Of a stretch of DNA of 64,000 nucleotides, positions 9,168 through 21,295 are shown in pieces (positions within the stretch are counted from its first letter, which is position 1; every line of letters begins with the position of its first letter). The notes beneath the pieces were generated by a model, which was not told where the DNA came from, searched no databases, and saw nothing but the letters and a program-made list of their open reading frames with translations. A program made the position numbers and the translations under genes. This DNA comes from Cyrtodaria siliqua (Eukaryota; Mollusca; Bivalvia; Adapedonta; Hiatellidae): NCBI GenBank assembly GCA_037043455.1, contig JAWPHD010005084.1, forward strand, positions 62,001-126,000, written 5' to 3'.

Positions 9168-10989
9168 GCTTCCAGGTGTAAAATAACCTCACAACAACAC
9201 GAGATTAGACGTGTGGAGCGGTTTCTGAGATAACTTTATAACATGTACGTTGATCTTATGTTGATAGTAACGTTACATTGGACTTTATCGTTCAGTAAAC
9301 AGTTATAGGCTGTAAGCTAGTAGGAGAAACCCTCCCCCAACCCCCCTCCTCCCCCCACAAAGGGGAATTTTGTACACCCTATTTGTGTAGGGCATTTTGT
9401 ACACCCTAATGTGTAGAGCATTTTGTAACATGTGTGCCATCTGGTGACTGGGGCTTTATCGTGTTACTTATTGTAGAATACGTTGCCTATAAAATAATAA
9501 TTAATTTTACTGCGTTTTGAAGACTACACTTGTATGGAAGAAACGGTTTGTGTATTAAATTGTCTTCATTATTCATGCCTATTATAATATAAAAGTTCGT
9601 TTTACTTACTTTTTATACCTTGGATACCTGCATTGCTAAGCCTACGTTACCGGAATTTACGTTACCTTGTTTTATTAAATTTATTAATGTAAGACATTAA
9701 GAACATTAATGATGTTACATTCGAAAATTATTCTAAAACCTTACAGATATCACAGGCATACGTTCCCATGATGTTAATAATGTTTGGTTATTTTAATGTT
9801 ACATTGTGTGTTTTTTAACCATTTTCTGTTTTCCGCATGTCAAAAGAAATTGGAACAAATAATCCAATACACTATGTATAGGATAGAGCATGAGTTTTGC
9901 ACCTGTACGGGGAGATAATGCACGAGCGTTATTGAGATAATGCATGCTTTATTGTATTTATATCACAATAACGAACATATGCTGTGTGTATCTTCGGGTA
10001 TTACACGATGCATAGTGTGTATTTAGGATATTGTGGTACAATAAATTTTATTGCTTTTTAAATTACAGCATTTCGTTTCACTTAATGTTTTTATCTTTGA
10101 TACCTGCATTATTAAGCCTACGTTACCGTAATTTACGTTACCTTGTTGAATGAAGGTGTTTGGTTTAAGCAATTAAGAAAATAAGTATTTTATATCCGAA
10201 AATTATTTTAAACATCTTAGTTATAACAGACATACGTATCCATGATGTGAACTATGTTTGGTTCTGGTATTGCCCGTTACATTATTCTTTTTTTAAATAA
10301 TTAATAATAATTTTCCGTGTGTTACTAGACATCTAGAAATTTCAGCCAATTAGCTTATAAAGAAGTTAATACAACATTCCTCTACACATCATCGATGGTT
10401 ACAAAAGTGTTTGAACAGACATGAAATTATGTCAAGCTAATATGTGTTACCTCATGTATTTAATGTTACATACTTTACCAGTTACGTTTGCATCATATTA
10501 TTTAAATACCACATCTAATTATCAAATTAAAACATGGATATATATCTTTATTTTCCTTTATATATTGTTTATACTTAGGCAAACATTGAATGAAATGAAG
10601 TTTGTAGATAATTTATAAGACACTTCCGTATTTTTTGCGTTACCAAATTTAAAAATATAAATAAATTATATGCATAATTTTAACTGCTAATGAATTGCTA
10701 ATTAATCAAATGTAACAAATTAAGCAATTTCAGCATATTCACAAATGAATTGAACTTTACTTACGTTACTGACAAATATAAATGTATAGCTCTATAAGAT
10801 AGCTTTCATGGAAATATATTACATCATTGGAGCCCATAATTCCTTTATATGTTGTCATCACTTTCTTCAAACTCAATATCAATCAGTTTGTTGGCTGCCA
10901 CCCATTAATGCTTCCTTCGTCAGTGTCAGGCTCTTTGAACATAATGTGAACCAACTATTGTGACGCAATATCATCAATAGACCAATCAA

Positions 10990-11590
10990 GTTCAATAACT
11001 TTTGTATTCTATCATTTGTTTCTGCGTCTGGTTAATGTTGGTCAGTATGGTGCCACAAAACCAATTGAAAGTGTGCATGTTTAAATGCATAATTATAGAA
11101 AATTGACACGGCGGGAAAAAAGCACTAGTTGTGTCCTTTGAATTTTCGCGAAAACGTATGTGACATCCGTGTAAAGAGGTTTGCAATATAGGCAGCGCAC
11201 TATCCTCTCCGTGATCTCCGTACTTTTTTTGAAGATCATTCGAAAAATCATGCTGCTGTTCGAGCAATCCAATTTGACACAAACTCGCTATGCTTTCTAA
11301 TCATCTTCAATGGGACAGCCTTGCCTCTCCCTACAAAGCCACTGGTTGTAACACAGCTTGTAAAGCAATGTAGTGTGGGTAGTAAAGAGCCAATATCAAA
11401 CTCTTTAACCTCTACACTTTGTTTCACATTCAACATCTCCTTTTTTAATCACCCCAGTGCCAAACATGACATATGGTTGTATAACTGAAACAAGTTTTGA
11501 AAGCAGGATCAGTATGTCTGTGTCAGGATAATGCACCACGATTGTTTCTGATGTTGGTGAGGATTGATTCATCCGGATGTCTGCTTCCTC
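10990..11590 (-). pseudogene. Degraded PIN-like family gene (middle part)
   Basis: On the minus strand an acceptor TTTTCATTATAG precedes EEADIRM, then VVHYPDTDILILLSKLVS and FGTG. After a one-base frameshift it continues MLNVKQSVEVKEFDIGSLLP, then LHCFTSC, then TTSGFVGRGKAVPLKMIRKH. These match the EEAD / SPDTDVLVL / LHAFTGCDTTSAFVGKGK blocks of the family whose N- and C-terminal pieces lie at 2925-4159. A further frame change gives the 10992-11282 part. The Asp cluster is that of a PIN-like metal site. Frameshifts make it a pseudogene. It lies inside the 4.6 kb inserted element. Confidence 0.55.
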
Positions 11591-11999
11591 CTATAATGAA
11601 AACAGAGCTTCCTGATAATCAGCAAAGACAAATATATCATCTGCAATGGTAAGCCGATGAAATCTCTTCCCCAGACAAAGTAGGTTTTATGACCTTTGAG
11701 GTTTGGGGCATATCTGTCTGTTTTCCACTGGCTGAAAATGCGAGTAATGAATGAATTGTGTCGTATTGTCGCGATTACTCATATAACTCTCCAAATCACA
11801 ATAAGTCTTTGTTTTCAGCCTGACAACAGGAAAGTTGGGGTTTCGCCTCGCCTCTTGCACACAAACTACTTGATAGATCCAGGGACGCAAGTGTCTTTCA
11901 CCAAGTCGACTCAAGGTGCTTTGGTAAGTATGTCAAACACTATCTCTGCCAAATCGTCAAAGGTACCAGGAACTGAGAGCTGATTGTGAGGTGTTGCGT

Positions 12000-13860
12000 T
12001 ACCGTCAAACACATACACAGTATATTCAGTAGGTCGCTGTGTAGCTGGCTCAACTGATACTTCTAAGCAGTGGAGCAATGTTATAACTGAATTGCCATCA
12101 GTTGTTGCAAGGGACTATGGTACTGAGACTAGAGAATATGAAATCTTCAACTTAAGATCTGTCTTATACCTGTATAATAAGGGAACCATTTAACCAAATA
12201 TAGTGTGTTATATATCGGGTCGGTGTGTCAATTAACAATTCATTGACAAATATATCATAGTGTTCTCAGTCTGATGCTGTAATCGATGCGCGAAGAAATA
12301 ACTTCTGATGCCATATTTGCCATCTATAAAGTGGCCTCTAGCAGCTTTGCTCTACATTGACATGTAATGCACCAGTGGTATTACCGGTATGTTGCATACT
12401 TTCTACTAAATCCAACGATGTTACCCTGAAAATGTGCATGTTGATTGATAGTTTATGAATAGTTACGTGACTTGTTGAAGAGGCTCACTGAATCTCCTGT
12501 TTTGGAGAAGTTCATTTGACCCGGGGATGGGTTGTGTCAAGACTCCGGATGTCATTAAATATACTGGAATGTGTCTGGTGTAGATCCAATGGTCAAACTC
12601 AAAGAACATTAAACATAGGCGTTAGAGTGAAGATAAATGCATGTCAAGGTCATTTTCCTTTGTGTCTGTCTTTGATACGAGTTAGTATTATTAGTATTAT
12701 GTTGTCAAAATACTAGTAATCAGAATAAGGAAATACTAACTTACACTGGATGGGGACAAAATATTATTATTCTTTGGGGTTTGTCTCAAAACCAGGATAC
12801 ATTGTAACTGATCTTTACTGAGATCCCAGTAGCTTATTGTGCAATTACTATGTTTCTGTCAATAACTGATAAGCTCCCAGTAGTTTATTGTGCAATTACT
12901 ATTTTTCTGATTTATGAACCATTTTAAAATATTTATCTATTACATATTTATTTTATTTTTAGACATTATATTTATTTATTTTCTTAAACTAATGAATTAT
13001 ATTACTTTTCTTTAGTTAAAAGTACAATACTAGCACCTTTATTTCTGGAAACGTCCAACATTACATGTAACTTTAAATGGTAACGTAATTTTCGTGTTTA
13101 TTTTACATATCGTATCATCTATATATATACAGACATTTTATTTATTTATTCATTCTTTTATATATTCATCATGTTCATTTAATGAACAATATTTTATTAT
13201 TAAAATAGTCACTGCTTCAGTAAAGAACTAGAGACTTTATTTCTGGAAACATTCCATATGTATGACAAATAACTTTAAATGGTTACGTAAATTACATTGT
13301 CTTTTGGAAATTTGTTTTCTTCGCTAGATTTTTGTTTTTAACATGTTTGATAAATAATATAAAATATGCATAATGGTAACGTATTTCAAATAGATGTCAT
13401 GCCCTTATGTCCCCACTCTCATTTGGCAAACATACTTCATTCATTTGTAGCAAATGCATACCCTTTCAGGAAAATATATCCTTCAAAATTCCCCCAAAGT
13501 GGGGATGGCCTATTTTTGTAACTTACGTTCTAGTTATTATCAACTGTATTTATGATGTTTTGGTAACGAACAGGGTGTAACGTAAACTACAGTATATTTC
13601 CATATTTGCATTATGTTGAAAAGGCTGTCTAAATTAAACAATTCATAAATAACATAAATATAGGTAGTATTTGCATATGCATATGTTTTACTCATATTCA
13701 AATTTATTGAAGGTGTTTTGGAATTGTCATGGTAACGTAATTGTCACGTGCGTTACACACAAACGCCCCGACGCTCAGATGGCACACATGTCTCATTCAT
13801 TTCGAATCTTTTTGTATGAACTTTCAGAAATCATACCCAACAAAATGAGGGGGTCAGCTC
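12000..13860. other. Non-coding interior of the 4.6 kb element
   Basis: AT-rich, with no open frame that resembles a gene. Short repeated phrases occur: TTTCTGGAAAC at about 13043 and 13243, and GATAAGCTCCCAGTAG near 12870 echoing 12820. No RNA gene seen. Confidence 0.4.
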
Positions 13861-14039
13861 AAGGACTATTACGTACCTTTTGTTAAATAGTATTGAAGCT
13901 GACAATACAGACATAGTAACACAAATTATTAAAATATGTTTTGTGAAACATATAGCATTTGTAAGTATCACATATTTGTCTGATAAACCAATACACTGGC
14001 CACTATTTATAAAACCATAATTTACGAAGTTTGGTTTGT

Positions 14040-14710
14040 TGGTATTGTTTTGCTACAAAGTTTGCCAATTATTACCGTGGGAGATTGTGTTATGATCTGT
14101 TATCAATGCTGTGTTGTATTGTTTTGTTACAAAGATTGTCATTTATTACCGTGGGAGATTGTGTTATGATCTGTTATCAATGCTGTGTTGTATTGTTTTG
14201 TTACAAAGATTGTCATTTATTACCGTGGGAGATTGTGTTATGATCTGTTATCAATGCTGTGTTGTATTGTTTTGTTACAAAGATTGTCATTTATTACCGT
14301 GGGAGATTGTGTTATGATCTGTTATCAATGCTGTGTTGGTATTGTTTTGTTACAAAGATTGCCATTTATTACCGTGGGAGATTGTGTTATGATCTGTTAT
14401 CAATGCTGTGTTGTATTGTTTTGTTACAAAGATTGTCATTTATTACCGTGGGAGATTGTGTTATGATCTGTTATCAATGCTGTGTTGTATTGTTTTGTTA
14501 TAAAGATTGCCAATTATTACCGTGGGAGATTGTGTTATGATCTGTTATCAATGCTGTGTTGTATTGTTTTGTTACAAAGATTGTCTTTATTACCGTGGGA
14601 GATTGTGTTATGATCTGTTATCAATGCTGTGTTGTATTGTTTTGTTACAAAGATTGCCATTTATTACCGTGGGAGATTGTGTTATGATATATTATCAATG
14701 CTGTGTTGTA
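14040..14710 (+). repeat. 74 bp satellite, about nine units
   Basis: GTGGGAGATTGTGTTATGAT recurs at 74 bp spacing (unit 75 bp once). Because 74 is not a multiple of 3, overlapping open frames arise in all phases; these are not genes. At 62860-63185 the paralogous locus has a single unit, split by a SINE. Confidence 0.95.
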
Positions 14711-14894
14711 TCAGGCTTTGTTCCAAGTGTTGCATATATTATATTATATTTTGATATATTTCGTGCAATATCATAACGTTAGACTCAGTTAACGGCTAAG
14801 CTGTATACATTATGTTTGTATGATGTTTTACGTCACGGTATACATTAAGTATAGTAATTGAAAGACACAATATGTTTTATTTTTAAAGGAACTA

Positions 14895-15235
14895 AACCGC
14901 CAAAAAAGGTCAAAATTGCACTACAAAATCGTTCACCAAAACTCTATCCGGGTGTTTAATAATGTATATGTACCGATTAAAAGTATAGGATAATTCAAGG
15001 GTTTTTAAAATAACCGTGATTGAATATGCCTAAAGTAAATATTGAGTTGGTAATTCAATTTGACGCTCACGTTTTGGGGCTTGACTTGCAGGGCTGGTTA
15101 AAGCGGTTTATAGTGTGTCTATAGAGTTTGGATTCTCAAAATACGTAAACTATAAATATATACCTCGTCGTCTGTAGATTAAGAATCGGTGTACATATGT
15201 TGTAAAATGTGGCTGTTGTTGGCGGGATAGCTACT
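14895..15235 (+). repeat. Left arm of a long inverted repeat flanking the 64 bp satellite
   Basis: The arm contains AAAACTCTATCCGGGTGTTT, TAATGTATATGTACCGATTA, ACCGTGATTGAATATGCC and TTTGGATTCTCAAAATACGT. The right arm at 19345-19640 is its inverted, diverged copy. Related arms occur at 46075-46280, 53395-53930 and 63350-63690. Confidence 0.75.
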
Positions 15236-15244
15236 TGAGACTAC

Positions 15245-18200
15245 TTCCCGAGTAGTCGTGGTTAAGTAAAACAACTCATCTGAAACGTCCCTTCCAGTAA
15301 TACATTGTGCGACCTTTATTCGTGGTTAAATGGAACAACTCATTTGAAACGTACCTTCTGGTAATACGTTATGCGACCTTTATTCGTGGTTAATTGAAAC
15401 AACTCATTTGAAACGTCCCTTCCGGTAAAACGTTATGCGACCTTTATTCGTGGTTATTGGAACAACTCATTTGAAACGTCTCTTCCGGTAAAACGTTATG
15501 CGACCTTTATTCGTGCTTAATTGAACCAACTCATTTGAAACGTCCCTTCCGGTAATACGTTATGCGACCTTTATTCGTGGTTAATTGACCCAGCTAATTT
15601 GAAAGGTCCCTTCCGGTAATACGTTTTGCGACCATTATTCGTGGTTAATTAAAACATCTCATTTGAAATGTCCCTTCAGGTAATACGTTATGCGACCTTT
15701 ATTCGTGGTTAATTGACCCAGCTAATTTGAAAGGTCCCTTCCGGTAATACGTTTTGCGACCATTATTCGTGGTTAATTAAAACAACTCATTTGAAATGTC
15801 CCTTCAGGTAATACGTTATTCGACCTTTATTCGTGGTTAATTGACCCAGCTAATTTGAAAGGTCCCTTCCGGTAATACGTTTTGCGACCATTATTCGTGG
15901 TTAATTAAAACAACTCATTTGAAATGTCCCATCAGGTAATACGTTATTCGACCTTTATTCGTGGTTAATTGAAACAACTCATTTGGTACATCCCTTCCGG
16001 TAATATGTTATGTGACCTTTAGCCATTATTGGAACAACTCATTTGAAACGTCACGTTGGGTAATACGTTATGCGACCTTTATTCATGGTTAATTAAAACA
16101 ACTCATTTGAAACATTCCTTCCGGCAATACGTTATGAGACCTTAATTCGTGGTTAATTTGAAACATTCCTTCCGGCAATACGTTATGCGACCTTTACTCG
16201 TGGTTAATTGAAACAACTCATTTAATACGCCCCTTCCGGTTAAACGTTATGTGACCTTTAGCCATTATTGGAACAACTCTTTTGAAACGTCACTTCGTGT
16301 AATACGTTATGCGACATTTAATAGTGGTTAATTGGAACAACTCATTTGAAACGTCCCTTCCGGTAATACGTTATGCGACCGTTATTCATGGTTAATTTAA
16401 ACAACTCATTTGAAACGTCAATTCCGGTAATACGTTGTGCGACCTTTATTTGTTGTTAATTAAAACAACTAATTTGAATCGTCCCGTCAGGTAATATGTT
16501 ATGCGGCCTTTATTCGTGGTTAATTGAAACAACTCATTTGAAACGCCGCTTCCGGTAATACATTATGTGACCATTAGCCATTATTGGAACAACTCATTTG
16601 AAACATCACTTCGGGTAATACGTTATGCGACCTTTATTCGTGGTTAATTGGAACAACTCATTTGAAACGTCCATTCCGGTAATACGTTATGCGACCGTTA
16701 TTCGTGGTTAATTGAAACAACTCCTTTGAAACGTACCTTCTGTTAATACGTTATGCGACCTTTATTCGTGGTTAATTGAAACAACTCATTTGAAATGTCC
16801 CTTCCGGTAATACGTTATGTGACCTTTATTCGTGGTTATCGGAACAACTCATTTGAAACGTCTCTTCCGGTAAAACGTTATGCGACCTTTATTCGTGCTT
16901 AATTGAAACAACTCCTTTGAATCGTACCTTCTGGTAATACGTTATGCGACCTTTATTCGTGGTTAATTGAAACAACTCATTTGAAACGTCCCTTCCGGTA
17001 ATACGTTATGCGACCTTTATTCGTGGTTAATTGACCCAGCTAATTTGAAAGGTCCCTTCCGGTAACACGTTTTGTGACCATTATTCGTGGTTAATTAAAA
17101 CAACTCATTTGAAATGTCCCTTCAGGTAATACGTTATGCGACCTTTATTCGTGGTTAATTGACCCAGCTAATTTGAAAGGTCCCTTCCGGTAATACGTTT
17201 TGCGACCATTATTCGTGGTTAATTAAAACAACTCATTTGAAATGTCCCTTCAGGTAATACGTTATTCGACCTTTATTCGTGGTTAATTGAAACAACTCAT
17301 TTGGAAAATCCCTTCCGGTAATACGTTATGTGACCTTTAGCCATTATTGGAACAACTCATTTGAAACGTCACATTGGGTAATACGTTATGCGACCTTTAT
17401 TTATGGTTAATTAAAACAACTCATTTGAAACATTCCTTCCGGCAATACGTTATGAGACCTTAATTCGTGGTTAATTTGAAACATTCATTCCGGCAATACG
17501 TTATGCTACCTTTACTCGTGGTTAATTGAAACAACTCATTTGAAACGCCCCTTCCGGTAAAAAGTTATGTGACCTTTAGCCATTAATGGAACAACTCTTT
17601 TGAAACGTCACTTCGTGTAATACGTTATGCGACATTTATTAGTGGTTAATTGGAACAACTCATTTGAAACGTCACTTCCGGTAATACGTTATGCGACCGT
17701 TATTCATGGTTAATTTAAACAACTCATTTGAAACGTCACTTCCGGTAATACGTTGTGCGACCTTTATTCGTTGTTAATTAAAACAATTAATTTGAAACGT
17801 CCCTTCAGGTAATATGTTATGCGGCCTTTATTCGTGGTTAATTGAAACAACTCATTTGAAACGCCCCTTCCGGTAATACATTATGTGACCATTAGCCATT
17901 ATTGGAACAACTCATTTGAAACGTCACTTCGGGTAATACGTTATGCGACCTTTATTCGTGGTTAATTGGAACAACTCATTTGAAACGTCCATTCCGGTAA
18001 TACGTTATGCGACCTTTATTCGTGGTTAATTGTAACAACTCATTTGAAACGTCCCTTCTGGTAATACGATATGCGACCTTTATTCGTGATTAATTAAAAC
18101 AACTCATTTGAAACGTCCATTCCGGGAATACGTTATGAGACCTTAATTCGTGGTTAAGTTGAAACATCCCTTCAGGTAGTATGTTATGCGACCTTTATTC

Positions 18201-18930
18201 GTGGTTAATTAAAACAACACATTTGAAACGTCCCTTCCGGTAATGCAATTACGTGGTCCGAGTATTAACTGTCATATCCCATCCAACCCCTTCTCCAAGA
18301 AGCGAAAACGGGGTTGGCTGGGGTATGAAATAAAACCTTAATTTAGGTTTAAAAGTTTGCATATTGTAAAATTAAAACATTTAGTAGGTAATTTTAAACA
18401 AGTTATCACATTTTTTTCAGTAAGAAATGTTTGTAAACGTATTTTATTGTCGAAATATCCGTTATAAAATCCTACTTATATAAACTTTCCCATCGCTTAA
18501 TAGAATTAAGGCGGGACCACGTAATGGTTATGCGACCTTTATTCGTGGTTAATTGAAACAACTCATTTGAAACGTCCCTTCCGGTAGGATGTTATGCGAC
18601 CTTTATTCGTGGTTAATTAAAAAAAACTCATTTGAAACGTCCGTTCGGGTAATACTTTATGCGACCTTTATTCGTGGTTAGTTAAAACAATTCATTTGAA
18701 ACGTCCCTTCCGGTATGGCTTTATAATATTTAATTATCAGCCCAGCTTCCGGTAGGTAGGTTATGCGACTTTTATTCGTGGTTAATTAAAACAACTCAGG
18801 GCAGGTCTTTATATTATTTATTTATCAGCCCAGCTTCCGGTAGGTAGATTATGCCGCTTTTATTCGCGGTTAATTAAAACAACTCATTTCAAACGTCCCT
18901 TTCGGTAGTAGGTTATGCGACCCTTATCCA
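15245..18930 (+). repeat. 64 bp satellite array (~55 units) with a 1318 bp higher-order repeat
   Basis: The unit is ATGCGACCTTTATTCGTGG then TTAATTGAAACAACTCATTTG and AAACGTCCCTTCCGGTAATACG. Variant units recur 1318 bp apart: GACCCAGC at 15715/17033 and 15843/17161, and CTTTTGAAACG at 16279/17597. This shows a block duplication of about 20 units. A 278 bp MITE interrupts it at 18248-18525, and units decay after 18600. The short paralogous array is at 63715-63975. Confidence 0.95.
18248..18525. mobile_element. MITE with 12 bp perfect terminal inverted repeats, inserted in the 64 bp satellite
   Basis: The left end is ATTACGTGGTCC and the right end GGACCACGTAAT, exact reverse complements, bounding 278 bp with no coding content. 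Satellite units run up to both ends. Confidence 0.8.
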
Positions 18931-19344
18931 TTATTGACATACACAGTACCTGTTCTATAAATACACTATTTGGCCTTTTAAGATGTCCGTTGTAGGTCAT
19001 ATACCATATACTTACATTTTAAAGTTTTCTCATCTGGCATGCAAAAATACATCATCACCACAGATTGCTTTTGATAACCCTGCTGCACAGCTACTACTAA
19101 ATAACATTCGTTTAAGGCGACAACCTAATTGTAATGCTACTGCCATGTGTCCAAAGGTCACGGCCCTACGATTTGAGGGAATCCCCAAAATATGTATGAA
19201 AATACACACTTTCCTTTTGACTCTGCCATATCACAGAACCAAATCATATGAACGAAATCTATGCTGAATAATAATCAGAAATAAATAATCAATTCAAGTA
19301 AACTTAATTTACTTTTCCACTTAGCCGCTCATCCAGTCCAAAAC

Positions 19345-19640
19345 GTATGTACACAGAGTCTTAACTTATTGACGACGACATATCTTGAGAATCCAAACTG
19401 TATAGACACAGTATAAACGGCTTGAGAGAGTCAGGCTAAATCTCAAAATTCGAGCATCGAATTAAGAGTTATTCATAATTCATTTAACGCATATTCAATC
19501 ACGGGTATTTTAAGAATCAATGAATAAACCTACATGTTTAATCGGCACATATACATTATTATATGATCTGAACACCTGGATAGAGTTTTGATAAATGTTT
19601 CGTATAAATATTTTAGTCAAATCTTAGATTTCTTGAGATT
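19345..19640 (-). repeat. Right arm of the long inverted repeat flanking the satellite
   Basis: The reverse complement reads AAAACTCTATCCAGGTGTTC, then TAATGTATATGTGCCGATTA, ACCCGTGATTGAATATGCG, and TTTGGATTCTCAAGATATG, in the same order as the left arm at 14895-15235. Confidence 0.75.
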
Positions 19641-19729
19641 TAATAAAACAGCATATTCAAGACATCTGCAAAATATCGCGATATTTGTAATTTGAGAGCA
19701 CAACTGTTTATAAGGTACTCAATAGTCAA

Positions 19730-20470
19730 TCGTTAAACAATCCAAATTTGAGGAAAGTTTTCAGCGTGATCACCAAACAACTTCAACATGGTAGTGTTAG
19801 TTACTAATACTGAACTCTGATGGGTTCGACCGTTTTGGGGTAAATGATTTGGGTAATTCATGGATCACGTATTCATCAAACTATAAAGGATTATGTGCCG
19901 CTAAATCTAACATCGGGAGTTTTTTATTAGTTGGGACGTTCACTGAAGTACATTGTAAAGTGGATTTGGTTTTAATATGATATTAATTGTATAACCGTGA
20001 AAAAAATTTCAAATGGACGCAAATTGGATGTCATAGAAATCATGAACAAACAATGGTTAGATGTTCGTCATACAAAATGTAGGCGTTTTATAAGACAGCA
20101 GTTCCGTAGAGAAGTGAAACCATGAAGTGAATTTTGAACCCTGAGTAACGCGTTTGCATTCCTTTGGTTCATAACACTTGAAAAAGTATATGCATCTTCG
20201 ACAAAACGTGAGAAACGAACGAGGCAAGGGAGAAGAAGATCGGTTATTTACTGAGTAACAAACGTTGATAGTATTCGCAGAATGTATCCATCTATAATTT
20301 ATGACAATTTTAAGGTTTACAATAAATCGCAAAAACCAAATCCATTTTTTCTTTCCTATTAAACATAGCTTACCGCTCTAAACGTTCTTCTAACGCAGCG
20401 ACATTATTTGAATATGGTTTGAAATGTTCGAGGGATATTTTTTACACAATTTAAGAGTTTAGTCACTCAA
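19730..20470. other. Intergenic, no gene recognised
   Basis: AT-rich. Short frames here (for example 20057-20332, minus) show no family pattern. Gene A's 3' flank begins at about 20470. Confidence 0.3.
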
Positions 20471-20735
20471 GTTTAGCGCGTTAGCATATCAAGTGCACTC
20501 TTTGGTTGACAAAGAGTGAAACGAATGGTGTGTGTCTTGCCGTGTCGTTTTGTCATGAGGTGAGAATAATACAGCTGTTATCAAACATCTCATTCGTGTT
20601 CGCCAAAATTAATTTTACAATGAACAACAAATTAGGCTTCGCTGTGAAAGGAGCACTATCAACTTCTATAACCTCAGTTATTTTGTGAATAGAACTTTAC
20701 CTTCCAATGGCTATGCACCATGGAAGAGTTTGGCC
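20470..20735 (-). other. 3' untranslated/flanking region of gene A, shared with B
   Basis: The reverse complement CACAAAATAACTGAGGTTAT, then AGAAGTTGATAGTGCTCCTTTC, recurs downstream of pseudogene B at 34695-34948 with high similarity. This supports duplication of the whole gene. Gene C's flank differs. Confidence 0.6.
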
Positions 20736-21295
20736 CTAACACGATTTCTTGCGGAACATGTGACCTTTATCCTTTAAGGATTCTCGGGCCCTATACATTT
20801 TCTGGCGGACTTTGTAGGTGGAAAACTTAATAGTAATGTCTCTTGGTTTGCCAGAAACCACTTTGCCTAAACGATGCGACCGGACAATATCGTCGATAGT
20901 GAGAGTGATATTAATATCCTTGGCAATGTCCATAATGATAACATCGGTGCTTTCGTCAGTCGACTCTGTAATACCGGCAACTCGCAGGCAGTTACGGCGA
21001 TTATACTGCTTCTCATCGTCTACATATTGTTCCAAACGCTCTAGACGTTTTTTCAGTGAGGCATTCTCTGTTTCCATCTGCATAAGTCGATTATTAAGAT
21101 CTTCAGACACGATGTCAAATTTAGTTTCACCAAATGAGTTCATTTTCGATTCGATTGCTGAGTCCATTGGCGGAGCATTTGTAACTAACTCTCCTTCATC
21201 CAAGGATATGTGATTGGCATCAGGCAGAGTGACAGTAGTATCTGTGTCAGTGTGTGTCTCTTCTTGGTGAACAGTCGGGGATTTGGTAGGCCAGA
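20736..21295 (-). CDS. Gene A exon 5: coiled coil and L1 ORF1p-like (Transposase_22) RRM domain
   Basis: After acceptor TCTTTTCAG the frame reads (V)WPTKSPTVHQEETHTD with a single 25-residue Thr-rich unit. A heptad-rich coiled coil follows (LMQMETENASLKKRLERLEQ), then YNRRNCLRVAGITES and DIAKDINITLTIDDIVRSHR, then LGKVVSGKPRDITIKFSTYK and VRQKMYRARESLKDKG. This is the RRM segment of LINE-1 ORF1p-like proteins, which bind single-stranded nucleic acid as coiled-coil trimers. It ends MFRKKSC, before the usual C-terminal domain. The retention of an open frame in A and C argues for use by the host gene rather than LINE debris. Confidence 0.8.

Larger units (their letters stand above)
9309..13869. 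mobile_element. ~4.6 kb inserted element with C-rich ends, carrying a PIN-like pseudogene
   Basis: Copy 2 of the duplication has an empty site near 60140 (AGTTATGTGCCTTTG). Copy 1 interrupts it after GTTATA and resumes with TTACGTACCTTTTG, which suggests a short TTAT/TTAC target duplication. The left end is GGCTGTAAGCTAGTAGGAGA then a C-rich tract and AAAGGGGAATTTTGTACACC. The right end has CATACCCAACAAAATGAGGG. A shorter relative with similar ends is at 49425-51080. No transposase is recognised; the only coding remnant is the PIN-like one. The superfamily is undetermined. Confidence 0.6.
5010..15240 (+). repeat. Segmental duplication, copy 1 (paralogous to 56735-64000)
   Basis: Order and sequence match copy 2 block by block: ATGTGTTCAGTTTCATATTT (5029 and 56750), SINE remnant (5090 and 56920), 75 bp unit (6430 and 57610), 7190-9300 against 58550-60150, the 74 bp unit (14040 and 62860), and an inverted-repeat arm plus 64 bp satellite (14900-18930 and 63350-63975). 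Copy 1 carries a 4.6 kb insertion (9309-13869) that copy 2 lacks. Homology continues to the right through the satellite to GACATACACAGTAC at 18946. Alignment was by eye. Confidence 0.8.

Noticed and set aside
14031..14776. Overlapping 60-93 codon frames
   Set aside because: By-products of the 74 bp satellite.
18983..19267. 94-codon plus frame
   Set aside because: No family pattern, no paralogue in the window; lies between satellite and inverted-repeat arm.
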